Origin: 39-52-133 sp035531075
Lineage (GTDB): Bacteria > Pseudomonadota > Gammaproteobacteria > Burkholderiales > Gallionellaceae
Assembly (NCBI GenBank): GCA_035531075.1
Contig: DATKTO010000030.1
Span: 124,001 to 188,000 of the forward strand
Reading direction: 5' to 3'
DNA length: 64,000 bases
Below the pieces are notes generated by a model. It was given only the letters and a program-made list of their open reading frames with translations. It was not told the DNA's origin and did not search any database. Within the stretch, counting starts at the first letter, position 1. Each line of letters starts with the position of its first letter. Position numbers and translations under genes: made by a program. Of this stretch, positions 52,971-63,114 are shown in pieces.

Positions 52971-55316
52971 ATGATCAACATTGAAATTGACGGCAAGCAG
53001 ATCGCGGTTGAAAACGGCCGCACCGTGATCGAGGCGGCCCATCAGGCGGGCATACACATACCGCACTTCTGTTATCACAAAAAACTGTCCATCGCGGCGA
53101 ACTGCCGCATGTGCCTGGTGCAGGTAGAAAAGGCACCCAAGCCTTTGCCTGCCTGCGCCACGCCTGCGGCCGAAGGCATGAAGGTGTTCACCGCTTCCGA
53201 GCAGGCGGTGAAGGCGCAGAAGGGCGTGATGGAGTTCCTGCTGATCAACCATCCGCTGGATTGCCCGATATGCGACCAGGGCGGCGAATGCGAACTGCAG
53301 GATCTGGCGGTGGGCTACGGCGGCAGCGCCTCGCGTTACCATGAAGAAAAGCGCATGGTATTGCACAAGGATATCGGCCCGCTGGTTTCCGCCGAGGAAA
53401 TGAGCCGCTGCATCAACTGCACGCGTTGCGTGCGTTTCGGCATTGAAATCGGCGGCCAAATGGAGCTGGGCCAGGCCTTCCGCGGCGAGCATGCCGAGAT
53501 CATGAGCTTTGTCTCCGGCACGGTGAATTCGGAGCTGTCCGGCAACATGATAGACCTGTGCCCGGTGGGCGCGCTCACCAGCAAGCCGTTCCGCTACAAG
53601 GCGCGCAGCTGGGAACTGTCACGCCGCAAGTCGGTCAGCCCGCACGATAGCCTGGGGTCAAATCTCGCGGTTCAGGTCAAGGACAATCGCGTCATGCGCG
53701 TGCTGCCCATCGAGAATGAGGCCATCAACGAATGCTGGCTGTCGGACAAGGATCGCTTCAGCTACGAAGGCCTGAATTCTGCCGAACGCCTGACCAAACC
53801 GATGATCAAGCAGGGCGGTCAGTGGCAGGAAGTGGAGTGGCAGGTCGCACTCGAATACGTGGCGAATGGCCTGCGCCAGATCAAGAGCGGTGCAGGAGCC
53901 GAGCATATCGCTGCGCTGGCAACCGCCAACTCGACACTGGAAGAAATGTATCTGCTGCAAAAACTGGTGCGCGGCCTGGGCAGCAACAACGTCGATTTCC
54001 GTTTGCGCCAGGCTGACTTCAGCGCCGATGGCAAGCAAGCAGGCGCACCCTGGCTGGGCATGGCCGTGGCCGATCTCAATCAGGCTGACCGTTTCCTGCT
54101 GGTGGGCAGCTTCCTGCGCAAGGACCATCCCCTGCTGGCGGCAAGAATACGCTACGCGGTCAAGCGCGGTGCACAGGCTAACGTGGTGCATAGCGCGGAT
54201 GACGAGCTGCTGATGAAGCTGGCCAACAAGGCGATCGTCACGCCGTCCGAGATGGTGACATCGATGGCGCAAATTTTGCAGGCACTCGCAGCAGAAAAGA
54301 AAGTAAGCGTCGATGCCGGCGTGCAAGCGCTGGCACAGGCTGTGCCTGCTTCTGCCACTGCGCAGGCCATCGCCAAGAGCTTGGCAGGCGGGTCTAATTC
54401 TTTGATTTTATTAGGTAATTTTGCGCAGCAGCACGCGCAGGCGGCGCAGCTACAATTGCTGGCCCAGCATATTGCCGCGCTGTGCAACGCCAGGTTCGGC
54501 TTCCTCGGCGAAGCGGCAAACAGCGTGGGCGGATACCTCGCCCAGGCCGTGCCGGGCGCCGAGGGTATGAATGCAGCGGCGATGCTGGCATCACCACGCA
54601 AGGCGTATCTCCTGCTGAATGTCGAGGCGGAACTGGATACGCAGAACGGACAACAGGCCATCGCAGCGATGCAGGCCGCCGACATGGTGGTCGCGCTGTC
54701 TGCCTACAAACATCAGGCCACGGAATATGCCGACGTGCTGTTGCCGATCGCGCCGTTCACTGAAACTTCCGGCACCTTTGTGAATACCGAAGGCCGCGTG
54801 CAGAGCTTCAAGGGCACGGTCAAGCCGCTGGGCGAAACGCGCCCGGCCTGGAAGGTGTTGCGCGTGCTGGGCAACCTGCTAAAAGTGGCAGGGTTCGATC
54901 AGGAAACGAGCGAAGCGGTGCGCGACGAGGCGCTGAAAGGCGTTGATATCAGCAGCAAGCTCAACAATAAACTGCAGGGTCTGACTGCGCAGCCGGCAGC
55001 CGCGGCGAGCGGCTTGCAGCGCGTAGCGGATGTGCCTATCTATGCCACCGATGCGGTGGTGCGCCGCTCTGCGCCGTTGCAGGCCACCCACGATGCGATG
55101 CCGCCGCGCGCACTGATGCATGGCGAGGAGATGAAAAAATTGGGCTTGCAGTCTGGCGATCAGGTCACGGTTAAAGTCGGGCAGGGCAGCGCCCAGCTGG
55201 CAGTGGCTGCGGATGACAAATTGCCCAGGGGCGTGGTGCGCGTGGCAGCAGGCCATGCTGCGACAGCCGGGCTGGGTGCCATGTTTGGCGCAATTACGGT
55301 GGAGCGCGCATCATGA
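52971..55316 (+). CDS. nuoG: NADH-quinone oxidoreductase subunit G
   Basis: Largest peripheral-arm subunit, 781 residues. The N-terminal 2Fe-2S ferredoxin domain has Cys34, Cys45, Cys48 and Cys62. A His/Cys cluster region follows (HPLDCPICDQGGECEL), then a 4Fe-4S site (CINCTRC...CPVGAL) and a molybdopterin-oxidoreductase-like body without a cofactor. It overlaps nuoH by ATGA. Confidence 0.96.
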   Translation: MINIEIDGKQIAVENGRTVIEAAHQAGIHIPHFCYHKKLSIAANCRMCLVQVEKAPKPLPACATPAAEGMKVFTASEQAVKAQKGVMEFLLINHPLDCPICDQGGECELQDLAVGYGGSASRYHEEKRMVLHKDIGPLVSAEEMSRCINCTRCVRFGIEIGGQMELGQAFRGEHAEIMSFVSGTVNSELSGNMIDLCPVGALTSKPFRYKARSWELSRRKSVSPHDSLGSNLAVQVKDNRVMRVLPIENEAINECWLSDKDRFSYEGLNSAERLTKPMIKQGGQWQEVEWQVALEYVANGLRQIKSGAGAEHIAALATANSTLEEMYLLQKLVRGLGSNNVDFRLRQADFSADGKQAGAPWLGMAVADLNQADRFLLVGSFLRKDHPLLAARIRYAVKRGAQANVVHSADDELLMKLANKAIVTPSEMVTSMAQILQALAAEKKVSVDAGVQALAQAVPASATAQAIAKSLAGGSNSLILLGNFAQQHAQAAQLQLLAQHIAALCNARFGFLGEAANSVGGYLAQAVPGAEGMNAAAMLASPRKAYLLLNVEAELDTQNGQQAIAAMQAADMVVALSAYKHQATEYADVLLPIAPFTETSGTFVNTEGRVQSFKGTVKPLGETRPAWKVLRVLGNLLKVAGFDQETSEAVRDEALKGVDISSKLNNKLQGLTAQPAAAASGLQRVADVPIYATDAVVRRSAPLQATHDAMPPRALMHGEEMKKLGLQSGDQVTVKVGQGSAQLAVAADDKLPRGVVRVAAGHAATAGLGAMFGAITVERAS

Positions 55317-56395
55317 TTGAGACGATTATGAATTTTGCCATGAGCATTCCGGCGCTGCTGGGTATCTTCTGGCTGCCGCTGTGGACCCTGCTCAAGATCG
55401 TCGCGATCGTCATTCCGCTAATGCTGGGCGTGGCTTACCTCACCTACGCAGAGCGCAAGATCCTGGCTTACATGCAGGTGCGCGTGGGCCCCAATCGCGT
55501 CGGTTATTACGGCCTGCTGCAGCCGATAGCAGACGGCGTCAAGCTGCTGTTCAAGGAACTGATCGTGCCGATCCGTTCCAACAAGTTCCTGTTTGCCATT
55601 GCCCCGGTGATGGTGCTGGCGCCGGCCCTGGCGGCCTGGGCGGTGGTGCCGTTCTCGAATGGATTGGTTCTGGCTAACATCAATGCGGGCTTGCTGTTCA
55701 TCCTGGCGATGACCTCAATCGGCGTATATGGCGTGATCATCGCAGGCTGGTCGTCCAATTCCAAATACGCCTTCCTCGGCGCGATGCGTTCGGCGGCACA
55801 GATGGTGTCATACGAACTGCCGATGGGTTTTGCGCTGGTGTGCGTGCTGCTGGCGGCGCAGAGCATGAACCTGACCGACATCGTGCTGGGGCAGCAAAGC
55901 AATGCGGGCCTGTTCGGCTGGTATTTTGTGCCGCTGCTGCCGATGTTTGTTGTGTACCTGATTGCCGGCGTGGCGGAAACCAACCGTGCACCGTTTGACA
56001 TGGCCGAAGGCGAATCGGAAATTGTGGCGGGTTTCCATGTGGAATATTCGGGCATGGGCTTTGCGCTGTTCTTCCTCGGCGAATATGCCAACATGATACT
56101 GATTGCCGCGCTGACTTCACTCTTCTTCCTCGGCGGCTGGCTGAATCCATTCCACGGCTGGATGCTTGTGGGCGCAATCACGGATCTGGTTCCGGGCATC
56201 GTCTGGCTGCTGGGCAAGATGTTCTTCATCCTGTTCCTGTTCCTGTGGTTCCGCGCAACCTTCCCGCGTTACCGCTATGACCAGCTGATGCGCCTGGGCT
56301 GGAAGGTGCTGATTCCGCTCACCCTGGTTTGGGTCGTCGTGGTTGCCGCCTGGATGCAAACTCCGTATTGGCTGTGGTCGCCCGTACAAGGATAA
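55313..56395 (+). CDS. nuoH: NADH-quinone oxidoreductase subunit H
   Basis: Membrane subunit at the quinone chamber and first proton path, 360 residues with eight or nine helices. Conserved loops include AERKILAYMQVRVGPNRVG, AETNRAPFDMAEGESEIVAGFHVEYSG segments and FPRYRYDQLMRLGWK. It lies between nuoG and nuoI. Confidence 0.97.
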   Translation: MIETIMNFAMSIPALLGIFWLPLWTLLKIVAIVIPLMLGVAYLTYAERKILAYMQVRVGPNRVGYYGLLQPIADGVKLLFKELIVPIRSNKFLFAIAPVMVLAPALAAWAVVPFSNGLVLANINAGLLFILAMTSIGVYGVIIAGWSSNSKYAFLGAMRSAAQMVSYELPMGFALVCVLLAAQSMNLTDIVLGQQSNAGLFGWYFVPLLPMFVVYLIAGVAETNRAPFDMAEGESEIVAGFHVEYSGMGFALFFLGEYANMILIAALTSLFFLGGWLNPFHGWMLVGAITDLVPGIVWLLGKMFFILFLFLWFRATFPRYRYDQLMRLGWKVLIPLTLVWVVVVAAWMQTPYWLWSPVQG

Positions 56396-56398
56396 AAA

Positions 56399-56887
56399 AT
56401 GCAAAAAATCACACATTTAATTAAAAGCTTCATGCTGTGGGAACTGCTGAAAGGCATGGCCCTGACAGGGCGCTACATGTTTGCACGCAATATTACGGTG
56501 CACTTCCCCGAAGAGAAAACGCCGCAGAGTTTCCGTTTCCGCGGCCTGCATGCGCAGCGCAGGTACGCCAACGGCGAAGAGCGCTGCATCGGCTGCAAGC
56601 TGTGCGAAGCGGTATGCCCGGCGCTGGCGATTAAAATCGAAACCGAAGAACGCGCGGACGGCACGCGCCGCACCACGCGCTACGACATCGATCTGGTCAA
56701 ATGCATTTTCTGCGGTTTCTGCGAAGAGGCCTGCCCGGTGGATGCCATCGTGGAAACCCGCATCTACGAATACCACGGCGAACAGCGCGGCGACCTGTAC
56801 TACACCAAAGACATGTTGCTGGCAGTGGGCGATAAATACGAAGCGCAAATCGCCAAAGATCGCGCAGCCGACGCGCCGTACCGTTAA
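56399..56887 (+). CDS. nuoI: NADH-quinone oxidoreductase subunit I
   Basis: Carries clusters N6a and N6b, with two CxxCxxCxxxCP motifs: Cys63, 66, 69 and 73, and Cys102, 105, 108 and 112. The length of 162 residues is normal. The N-terminal amphipathic helix lies on the membrane surface. ATG 56399 is 3 bp after nuoH. Confidence 0.97.
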   Translation: MQKITHLIKSFMLWELLKGMALTGRYMFARNITVHFPEEKTPQSFRFRGLHAQRRYANGEERCIGCKLCEAVCPALAIKIETEERADGTRRTTRYDIDLVKCIFCGFCEEACPVDAIVETRIYEYHGEQRGDLYYTKDMLLAVGDKYEAQIAKDRAADAPYR

Positions 56888-56896
56888 GGATAAGAA

Positions 56897-57514
56897 ATGG
56901 TTATGAATCTGGAAACACTGATGTTTTATCTGTTGTCGGCACTGACCGTGTTTGCAGCGCTGCGCGTCATCACCTCGCGCAATCCGGTACACGCGGCATT
57001 GTTTCTGGTGCTGGCTTTCTTCAGCACCGCCGGCATCTGGATGCTGCTGGAAGCCGAGTTCCTGGCGCTTACCCTGGTACTGGTGTATGTGGGCGCGGTG
57101 ATGGTGCTGTTCCTGTTTGTGGTGATGATGCTGGATATTAATCTGGAGCGTCTGCGCGTGGGTTTCTGGAAATGGTTCCCGTTTGCTGCGGTTCTGGCGG
57201 TCGTGCTGGTGGTGGAAATGGTGATGGTGCTGGGTTCGCCCGACACCGTTGCTACCAATCTGCATGTGACACAGCATGCGGCGAATTACAGCAATACCAA
57301 AGAGCTGGGCAGGCTGATCTATACCGAATACATCTATGCCTTTGAGCTGGCCGCCGTGCTGTTGCTGGTGGCGATCGTAGCCGCCATCGCCCTGACCCTG
57401 CGTCACCGTCCCGGAACCAAAAAGCAGGATCAGTCGCAGCAGGTTCAAATCAGGCGCAATGACCGTGTGCGGCTGGTGTCGGTGCCGCCGGTTTCTGATA
57501 CGATCAATAAATAA
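56897..57514 (+). CDS. nuoJ: NADH-quinone oxidoreductase subunit J
   Basis: Membrane subunit of 205 residues with five helices, including LVYVGAVMVLFLFVVMMLD with its pi-bulge region. A polar C-terminal tail of about 35 residues is longer than in many homologues. It starts 9 bp after nuoI. Confidence 0.95.
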   Translation: MVMNLETLMFYLLSALTVFAALRVITSRNPVHAALFLVLAFFSTAGIWMLLEAEFLALTLVLVYVGAVMVLFLFVVMMLDINLERLRVGFWKWFPFAAVLAVVLVVEMVMVLGSPDTVATNLHVTQHAANYSNTKELGRLIYTEYIYAFELAAVLLLVAIVAAIALTLRHRPGTKKQDQSQQVQIRRNDRVRLVSVPPVSDTINK

Positions 57515-57543
57515 TTATTAAATATAATCAAGGGGTTATATAA

Positions 57544-57855
57544 ATGCTGAGCTTGAGTCTGTCGCATTTTCTGATACTGGGCGCACTGCTGTTCGCCATC
57601 AGCATCGTCGGCATTTTTTTAAATCGTAAAAATCTGATCGTGCTGCTGATGGCGATCGAGCTGATGCTGCTGGCGGTGAATACCAATTTCGTCGCTTTCT
57701 CTCACTACATGAATGACGTATCCGGTCAGATTTTCGTGTTCTTCATTCTGACGGTGGCAGCGGCCGAGTCGGCGATAGGTCTGGCAATATTGATCGTCCT
57801 GTTCCGCAACCTGCGCACCATCAATGTTGACGATCTTGGCAGTCTGAAGGGTTAA
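57544..57855 (+). CDS. nuoK: NADH-quinone oxidoreductase subunit K
   Basis: Small membrane subunit of 103 residues with three helices. The two membrane glutamates used in proton transfer are in LLMAIELMLLAVN and VAAAESAIGLAI. ATG 57544. Confidence 0.96.
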   Translation: MLSLSLSHFLILGALLFAISIVGIFLNRKNLIVLLMAIELMLLAVNTNFVAFSHYMNDVSGQIFVFFILTVAAAESAIGLAILIVLFRNLRTINVDDLGSLKG

Positions 57856-57857
57856 GT

Positions 57858-59924
57858 ATGATGAGCAATATGCAAAATCTGTATCTGTTGGTTCCGCTGG
57901 CACCCTTGCTGGGCGCGATTGTCGCCGGCCTGTTCGGCAAGGTGATCGGTCGCAGCTGGACGCACCGTTTCACCATCCTGATGGTGGGAGTGTCATTTGC
58001 CGCTTCAGTCGTTATCTTCCGCGATGTGATGGCGGGACACACCTTCAATGGCGCGGTGTATCAGTGGATTACTGCTGGCGACACCAGCATAGACGTGGGA
58101 TTCATGATCGACCAGCTGACCGTGATGATGATGCTGGTGGTGACTTTTGTGTCGCTGATGGTGCATATCTATACCATCGGCTATATGGCGGAAGACAAGG
58201 GCTACCAGCGCTTCTTCAGCTATATTTCGCTGTTTACCTTCTCCATGCTGATGCTGGTGATGGCAAATAATTTCATGCAGCTGTTCTTTGGCTGGGAAGC
58301 AGTGGGTCTGGTTTCTTATCTGCTGATCGGTTTCTGGTACGAGCGCCCAACCGCCATCTATGCCAACCTCAAGGCCTTCCTGGTCAACCGCGTGGGCGAT
58401 TTTGGCTTCCTGCTCGGCATCGGTCTGGTCCTGATGGTATTCGGCACGCTGGACTACAAGGCGGTGTTTGCTGCCGCCAGCAGTCATGTTGGCGTGTTTG
58501 CGCCGATCGCAGGCATCTATGTGGACACGCTCACCGCCATCTGCATCCTGCTGTTCATCGGCGCGATGGGCAAGTCGGCACAGTTTCCGCTGCACGTCTG
58601 GCTGCCAGATTCGATGGAAGGCCCGACCCCGATCTCCGCGCTGATTCACGCTGCGACCATGGTCACCGCAGGTATCTTCATGGTGGCGCGCATGTCGCCG
58701 CTGTTTGAGCTGTCCGACACCGCACTGTCGTTTGTGATGGTCATCGGCGCGATCACCGCGCTGTTCATGGGTTTCCTCGGCATCATCCAGAACGACATCA
58801 AGCGCGTGGTGGCCTATTCCACCCTGTCGCAGTTGGGCTACATGACCGTCGCGCTGGGCGCATCGGCCTACTCGGTCGCGGTGTTCCACCTGATGACCCA
58901 TGCATTCTTCAAGGCCCTGCTGTTCCTGGCGGCAGGCTCGGTGATTATCGGCATGCATCACGTGCAGGATATCCGCCAGATGGGCGGCCTGCGCAAGTAC
59001 ATGCCGATCACCTGGATCACTTCCCTGATCGGTTCGCTGGCGCTGATCGGCACGCCGTTCCTGTCCGGCTTCTACTCCAAGGACAGCATCATCGAGGCGG
59101 TGGGCATGTCGCACCTGGCAGGGTCAGGGTTTGCCTACTTCGCGGTGGTGGCGGGCGTGTTCGTCACGGCCTTCTATTCCTTCCGCATGTACTTCCTAGT
59201 GTTCCATGGCGCAGAGCGTTTCGGCAAGGCTGAACATGCTGAGCACTCTGCACCCAAAGCGGTAGCACAGCATGATGCGCATCACGGCGATGCCCATGGC
59301 GACGACCATGCCAGCCATGAGCATCATGGCCTGGCCCCCGGAGAAAAACCGCATGAAACCCCGTGGGTAGTTTGGGTGCCGCTGGTGGCATTGGCTATTC
59401 CTTCACTGGCGATCGGTTATTTCACCATCGAGCCTATGCTGTACGGGAATTATTTTGACGGCGCGATTGTGATCAACCATGAATTGCATCCGGTGATGGA
59501 AGAGATGCAGCATGAGTTCCACAGTGCGTGGGCGATGGCCGTACACGGACTCACCACGCTGCCGTTCTGGCTGGCGGTTGCGGGCGTGGTCACCGCGTGG
59601 TTCTTCTACCTGAAGCAACCGGCGATTCCGGCATACATCAAGCAAAAATCCGGTTTCATCTACACCCTGCTGGAAAACAAATATTACTTTGACCGCTTTA
59701 ACGACTGGTTCTTTGCCGCAGGCGCGCGCAACACCAGCCGTTTGCTGTGGAAGTTTGGCGATGTGAAGCTGATCGACGGCTTCTTTGTCAACGGAACGGC
59801 AAACCTGGTCGGTAAATTTGCAGGCGTATTGCGCCGCATACAGACCGGTTACATCTACCACTATGCATTTGCGATGATCATCGGCGTATTTGTATTGCTG
59901 ACATTAAAAACCTGGATTAAATAA
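57858..59924 (+). CDS. nuoL: NADH-quinone oxidoreductase subunit L
   Basis: Distal antiporter-like proton-pumping subunit, 688 residues. It has about 16 helices, FFGWEAVGLVSYLLIGFW, HVWLPDSMEGPTPISALIHAATMVTAG, and a long lateral helix at the C-terminus. A His/Asp-rich cytoplasmic loop (about residues 455-505, with HDAHHGDAHGDDHASHEHH) is present, as in some betaproteobacterial homologues. Confidence 0.96.
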   Translation: MMSNMQNLYLLVPLAPLLGAIVAGLFGKVIGRSWTHRFTILMVGVSFAASVVIFRDVMAGHTFNGAVYQWITAGDTSIDVGFMIDQLTVMMMLVVTFVSLMVHIYTIGYMAEDKGYQRFFSYISLFTFSMLMLVMANNFMQLFFGWEAVGLVSYLLIGFWYERPTAIYANLKAFLVNRVGDFGFLLGIGLVLMVFGTLDYKAVFAAASSHVGVFAPIAGIYVDTLTAICILLFIGAMGKSAQFPLHVWLPDSMEGPTPISALIHAATMVTAGIFMVARMSPLFELSDTALSFVMVIGAITALFMGFLGIIQNDIKRVVAYSTLSQLGYMTVALGASAYSVAVFHLMTHAFFKALLFLAAGSVIIGMHHVQDIRQMGGLRKYMPITWITSLIGSLALIGTPFLSGFYSKDSIIEAVGMSHLAGSGFAYFAVVAGVFVTAFYSFRMYFLVFHGAERFGKAEHAEHSAPKAVAQHDAHHGDAHGDDHASHEHHGLAPGEKPHETPWVVWVPLVALAIPSLAIGYFTIEPMLYGNYFDGAIVINHELHPVMEEMQHEFHSAWAMAVHGLTTLPFWLAVAGVVTAWFFYLKQPAIPAYIKQKSGFIYTLLENKYYFDRFNDWFFAAGARNTSRLLWKFGDVKLIDGFFVNGTANLVGKFAGVLRRIQTGYIYHYAFAMIIGVFVLLTLKTWIK

Positions 59925-59928
59925 ATGG

Positions 59929-59951
59929 TAGGGTGCGGCGTGCGCACTCTA
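59929..59951. repeat. GGGTGCG hairpin in the nuoL-nuoM gap
   Basis: TAGGGTGCG (59929-59937) and CGCACTCTA (59943-59951) pair, with one G-T wobble, around GCGTG. It is similar in style to the dispersed TAGGGTGCG/CGCACCCTA repeats of proteobacteria and sits inside the operon. Confidence 0.5.
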
Positions 59952-59995
59952 CGGATAGAAATCAAATAGTAGAAGCAATCTGAAGGATATTGAGT

Positions 59996-61483
59996 ATGAT
60001 TTTTGGATTTCCCCTATTAAGCGTGGCCATCTGGTTGCCAATATTTTTTGGCGTACTGGTACTGTTTACCGGGCATGACCGCAATGCTCCGCTGGCGCGC
60101 ATGATTGCGCTGGTGGGTGCGGTGCTGGGTTTCCTGGTAACGCTGCCGCTGTATACCGGCTTCGACAAGATGACCAGTGCGATGCAGTTTGTCGAGCTGC
60201 GTGACTGGATCCCTCATTTCAATACCCATTATCACCTCGGCATCGACGGCATTTCAGTGCTGTTCATACTGCTCAACAGCTTCTTTACGCCATTAGTGGT
60301 GCTGGCGGGCTGGAAGGTGATCGAAAAGCGCGTGGCGCAATATATGGCCGCGTTCCTGATCATGTCCGGTATCGTCAACGGCGTATTCGCCGCTTTGGAC
60401 GCCATGCTGTTCTACGTGTTCTGGGAAGCGATGCTGATTCCGATGTTCCTGATTATCGGCGTGTGGGGCGGCGCCAATCGCGTGTATGCGGCGGTCAAGT
60501 TCTTCCTCTATACCCTGCTAGGGTCGTTGCTGATGCTGGTTGCGTTTATCTATCTGTACAGGGAATCAAACGGCAGCTTCTCCATCCTCGATTACCACGC
60601 GCTGCCGCTCACGCTGAATGCGCAGATACTGATTTTTATCGCTTTCTTCATGGCGTTCGCGGTCAAAGTGCCAATGTTCCCGGTGCACACCTGGTTGCCC
60701 GATGCACACGTGGAAGCGCCTACCGGCGGCTCGGTGGTGCTGGCGGCGATCATGCTGAAAGTAGGCGCTTACGGCTTCCTGCGCTTCTCGATGCCGATTG
60801 CGCCGGATGCCAGCCACGAACTGGCATGGGTGATGATCGCTTTGTCGCTGATCGCCGTGGTATACATTGGCCTGGTTGCCCTGATGCAGTCCGACATGAA
60901 AAAGCTGGTCGCGTATTCATCGATTTCGCACATGGGCTTTGTCACGCTGGGCTTCTTTATTTTCAATGCCTACGGTATCGAAGGTGGCCTGCTGCAGATG
61001 GTCTCGCACGGTTTCGTTTCCGGCGCGCTGTTCCTCGGCATCGGCGTGATGTATGACCGCGTGCACTCGCGCCAGATTGCCGACTACGGCGGTGTGGCGC
61101 ACAAGATGCCGGTGTTTGCCGCCTTCTTCGTCTTGTTCGCCATGGCGAACAGCGGCTTGCCCGGCACCAGCGGTTTCGTCGGCGAATTCCTGGTGATCAT
61201 GGGCGCAGTCAAAGCCAACTTCTGGTATGCCTTGCTGGCGGCCACCACGCTGATCTTCGGCGCGGCCTACACCCTGTGGATGGTCAAGCGCGTATTTTTC
61301 GGCGTGGTGAGCAATGACCATGTGGCGCATTTGAGCGACATCACGCTGCGCGAAAAACTGATCTTCTCCGTACTGGCACTTTGCGTGCTGGGCATGGGTT
61401 TGTATCCGCTGCCCTTCAGCGAAATGATGCATGCGTCAGTGAATAATCTGATCGTTCATCTCGGCAGTTCAAAATTATTATAA
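59996..61483 (+). CDS. nuoM: NADH-quinone oxidoreductase subunit M
   Basis: Antiporter-like subunit of 495 residues. It has FYVFWEAMLIPMFLIIGVWGG, the HTWLPDAHVEAPTGGSVVLAAIMLKVGAYG segments, and SSISHMGFVTLG. ATG 59996, with AAGGA 8 nt upstream, is used; an in-frame TTG two codons earlier lies within the spacer. The gap to nuoL is 71 bp. Confidence 0.96.
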   Translation: MIFGFPLLSVAIWLPIFFGVLVLFTGHDRNAPLARMIALVGAVLGFLVTLPLYTGFDKMTSAMQFVELRDWIPHFNTHYHLGIDGISVLFILLNSFFTPLVVLAGWKVIEKRVAQYMAAFLIMSGIVNGVFAALDAMLFYVFWEAMLIPMFLIIGVWGGANRVYAAVKFFLYTLLGSLLMLVAFIYLYRESNGSFSILDYHALPLTLNAQILIFIAFFMAFAVKVPMFPVHTWLPDAHVEAPTGGSVVLAAIMLKVGAYGFLRFSMPIAPDASHELAWVMIALSLIAVVYIGLVALMQSDMKKLVAYSSISHMGFVTLGFFIFNAYGIEGGLLQMVSHGFVSGALFLGIGVMYDRVHSRQIADYGGVAHKMPVFAAFFVLFAMANSGLPGTSGFVGEFLVIMGAVKANFWYALLAATTLIFGAAYTLWMVKRVFFGVVSNDHVAHLSDITLREKLIFSVLALCVLGMGLYPLPFSEMMHASVNNLIVHLGSSKLL

Positions 61484-61571
61484 GTCATCGTGTGTAAGCT
61501 TGAGAGAATTGCGCAGCAATGTTTGTTGAGCCAGTAAAGTTAATCGAGCCAGAAAGAATATTGAGGAAGAT

Positions 61572-63023
61572 ATGAGTTATTTGTCCACCCTATCCCCCGC
61601 CTACGCAGAGATCTTCCTGCTGGTGATGGCTTGCGTCATTTTGATCGTGGATCTGTTTGTCGTTAACCAGCACAAGACACTGACCTACGCGCTGGTGCAG
61701 CTAACCCTTGCAGGCCTGGCACTGATTACCGTAGAGACACACTCTCACGGCGTGACCTATCTGTTCCACAATATGTTTGTGGACGATCTGATGTCCGATG
61801 TATTGAAGTTTCTGAGCTATATTTCGGTGTCGATGATCCTGGTGTATTCGCGACAATATTTGCTGGCGCGCGGCTTGTTCACCGGCGAATTCATGGTGCT
61901 GACACTGTTCGCGCTGCTGGGCATGATGGTGATGATCTCTGCCAGCCATTTCCTCAGCATGTATATCGGCCTGGAGCTGATGTCCCTGAGCCTGTATGCG
62001 ATGGTTGCGCTGCAGCGCGACTCCGCCACGGCCACTGAAGCTGCGATGAAATACTTTATCCTGGGTGCACTTGCATCCGGTTTGCTGCTATACGGCATGT
62101 CCATGCTCTACGGTGCCACCGGCACGCTGGATGTGGCAGGCGTCTCCGAGGCAATCATGCACGGCGTTTCCAATCCCAATTTATTGGTGTTCGGTCTGGT
62201 GTTTGTGGTGGCAGGCCTGGCCTTCAAGCTGGGTGCAGTGCCTTTCCATATGTGGGTGCCGGATGTGTATCAGGGCGCACCCACAGCCGTGGTGATGCTG
62301 ATCGGTTCTGCACCCAAGCTGGCGGCATTCGCCTTCATCATGCGCATGCTGGTAGAGGGCATGCAACCGATGATGGTGCACTGGAGCGGCATGCTGGTGA
62401 TACTGGCCGTGCTGTCGATGGCCGTGGGCAATATCAGCGCCATCGCCCAGACCAATCTCAAGCGCATGCTCGCCTACTCCAGCATCGCACATATGGGTTT
62501 TTTCCTGCTCGGCGTGTTGAGCGGCGGCATAGACGGCTATGGCTCGGCAATGTTTTACGTCGTGGTTTATGCACTAATGAGTCTGGGTGCATTCGGCATG
62601 ATCACCTTGCTGTCGCATGAGGGCTACGAGGCAGACAAGCTGGATGCCTTCAAGGGTTTGAATCAGCGCAGCCCCTGGCTCGCGTTCCTGATGTTGCTGC
62701 TGATGTTCTCGATGGCTGGCGTGCCGCCAACAGTGGGCTTCTACGCCAAATTTTCGGTGCTGCAGTCCATCGTAAATACGGGCCATATCGAGCTTGCCAT
62801 TATCGCGGTACTGCTCTCTCTGATAGGCGCTTACTACTACTTGCGTATCGTTAAGCTGATGTATTTTGATGCGCCGGAAAGCCATGAGCCGATCCGTATG
62901 CAGCCGGACAGCAACTTGTTGATATCGCTAAATGGCTTGGCAGTGCTCGCCCTCGGCATCATGCCGGGCGGGTTGATGACTGTCTGTGCGGTGGCGGTGC
63001 AAAACTCCTTGTTGCTGCATTAG
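61572..63023 (+). CDS. nuoN: NADH-quinone oxidoreductase subunit N
   Basis: Third antiporter-like subunit, 483 residues with about 14 helices. It has YIGLELMSLSLYAMVALQRDS, FHMWVPDVYQGAPTAVVMLIGSAPKLAAF segments and SSIAHMGFFLLGVLSG. It is last of the nuo genes; a strong terminator starts 34 bp later. Confidence 0.96.
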   Translation: MSYLSTLSPAYAEIFLLVMACVILIVDLFVVNQHKTLTYALVQLTLAGLALITVETHSHGVTYLFHNMFVDDLMSDVLKFLSYISVSMILVYSRQYLLARGLFTGEFMVLTLFALLGMMVMISASHFLSMYIGLELMSLSLYAMVALQRDSATATEAAMKYFILGALASGLLLYGMSMLYGATGTLDVAGVSEAIMHGVSNPNLLVFGLVFVVAGLAFKLGAVPFHMWVPDVYQGAPTAVVMLIGSAPKLAAFAFIMRMLVEGMQPMMVHWSGMLVILAVLSMAVGNISAIAQTNLKRMLAYSSIAHMGFFLLGVLSGGIDGYGSAMFYVVVYALMSLGAFGMITLLSHEGYEADKLDAFKGLNQRSPWLAFLMLLLMFSMAGVPPTVGFYAKFSVLQSIVNTGHIELAIIAVLLSLIGAYYYLRIVKLMYFDAPESHEPIRMQPDSNLLISLNGLAVLALGIMPGGLMTVCAVAVQNSLLLH

Positions 63024-63057
63024 GCTGAATATGATTTTGCACAGCAAAGAATAAATT

Positions 63058-63089
63058 ACACTCTCGCTGCGGCGAGAGTGTTTGTTTGT
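63058..63089 (+). terminator. Rho-independent terminator of the nuo operon
   Basis: Perfect 10-bp stem ACACTCTCGC/GCGAGAGTGT (63058-63067 with 63072-63081), loop TGCG, followed by TTGTTTGT. It lies 34 bp after nuoN. Confidence 0.85.
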
Positions 63090-63114
63090 ACAGTCAGAAA
63101 ATGAGAGCTTAGGG

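Noticed and set aside
51657..53492. Long minus-strand open frame (about 611 codons) opposite nuoF and nuoG
   Set aside because: Antisense shadow of well-conserved nuo genes; His/Ala-rich composition typical of reversed GC-rich codons.
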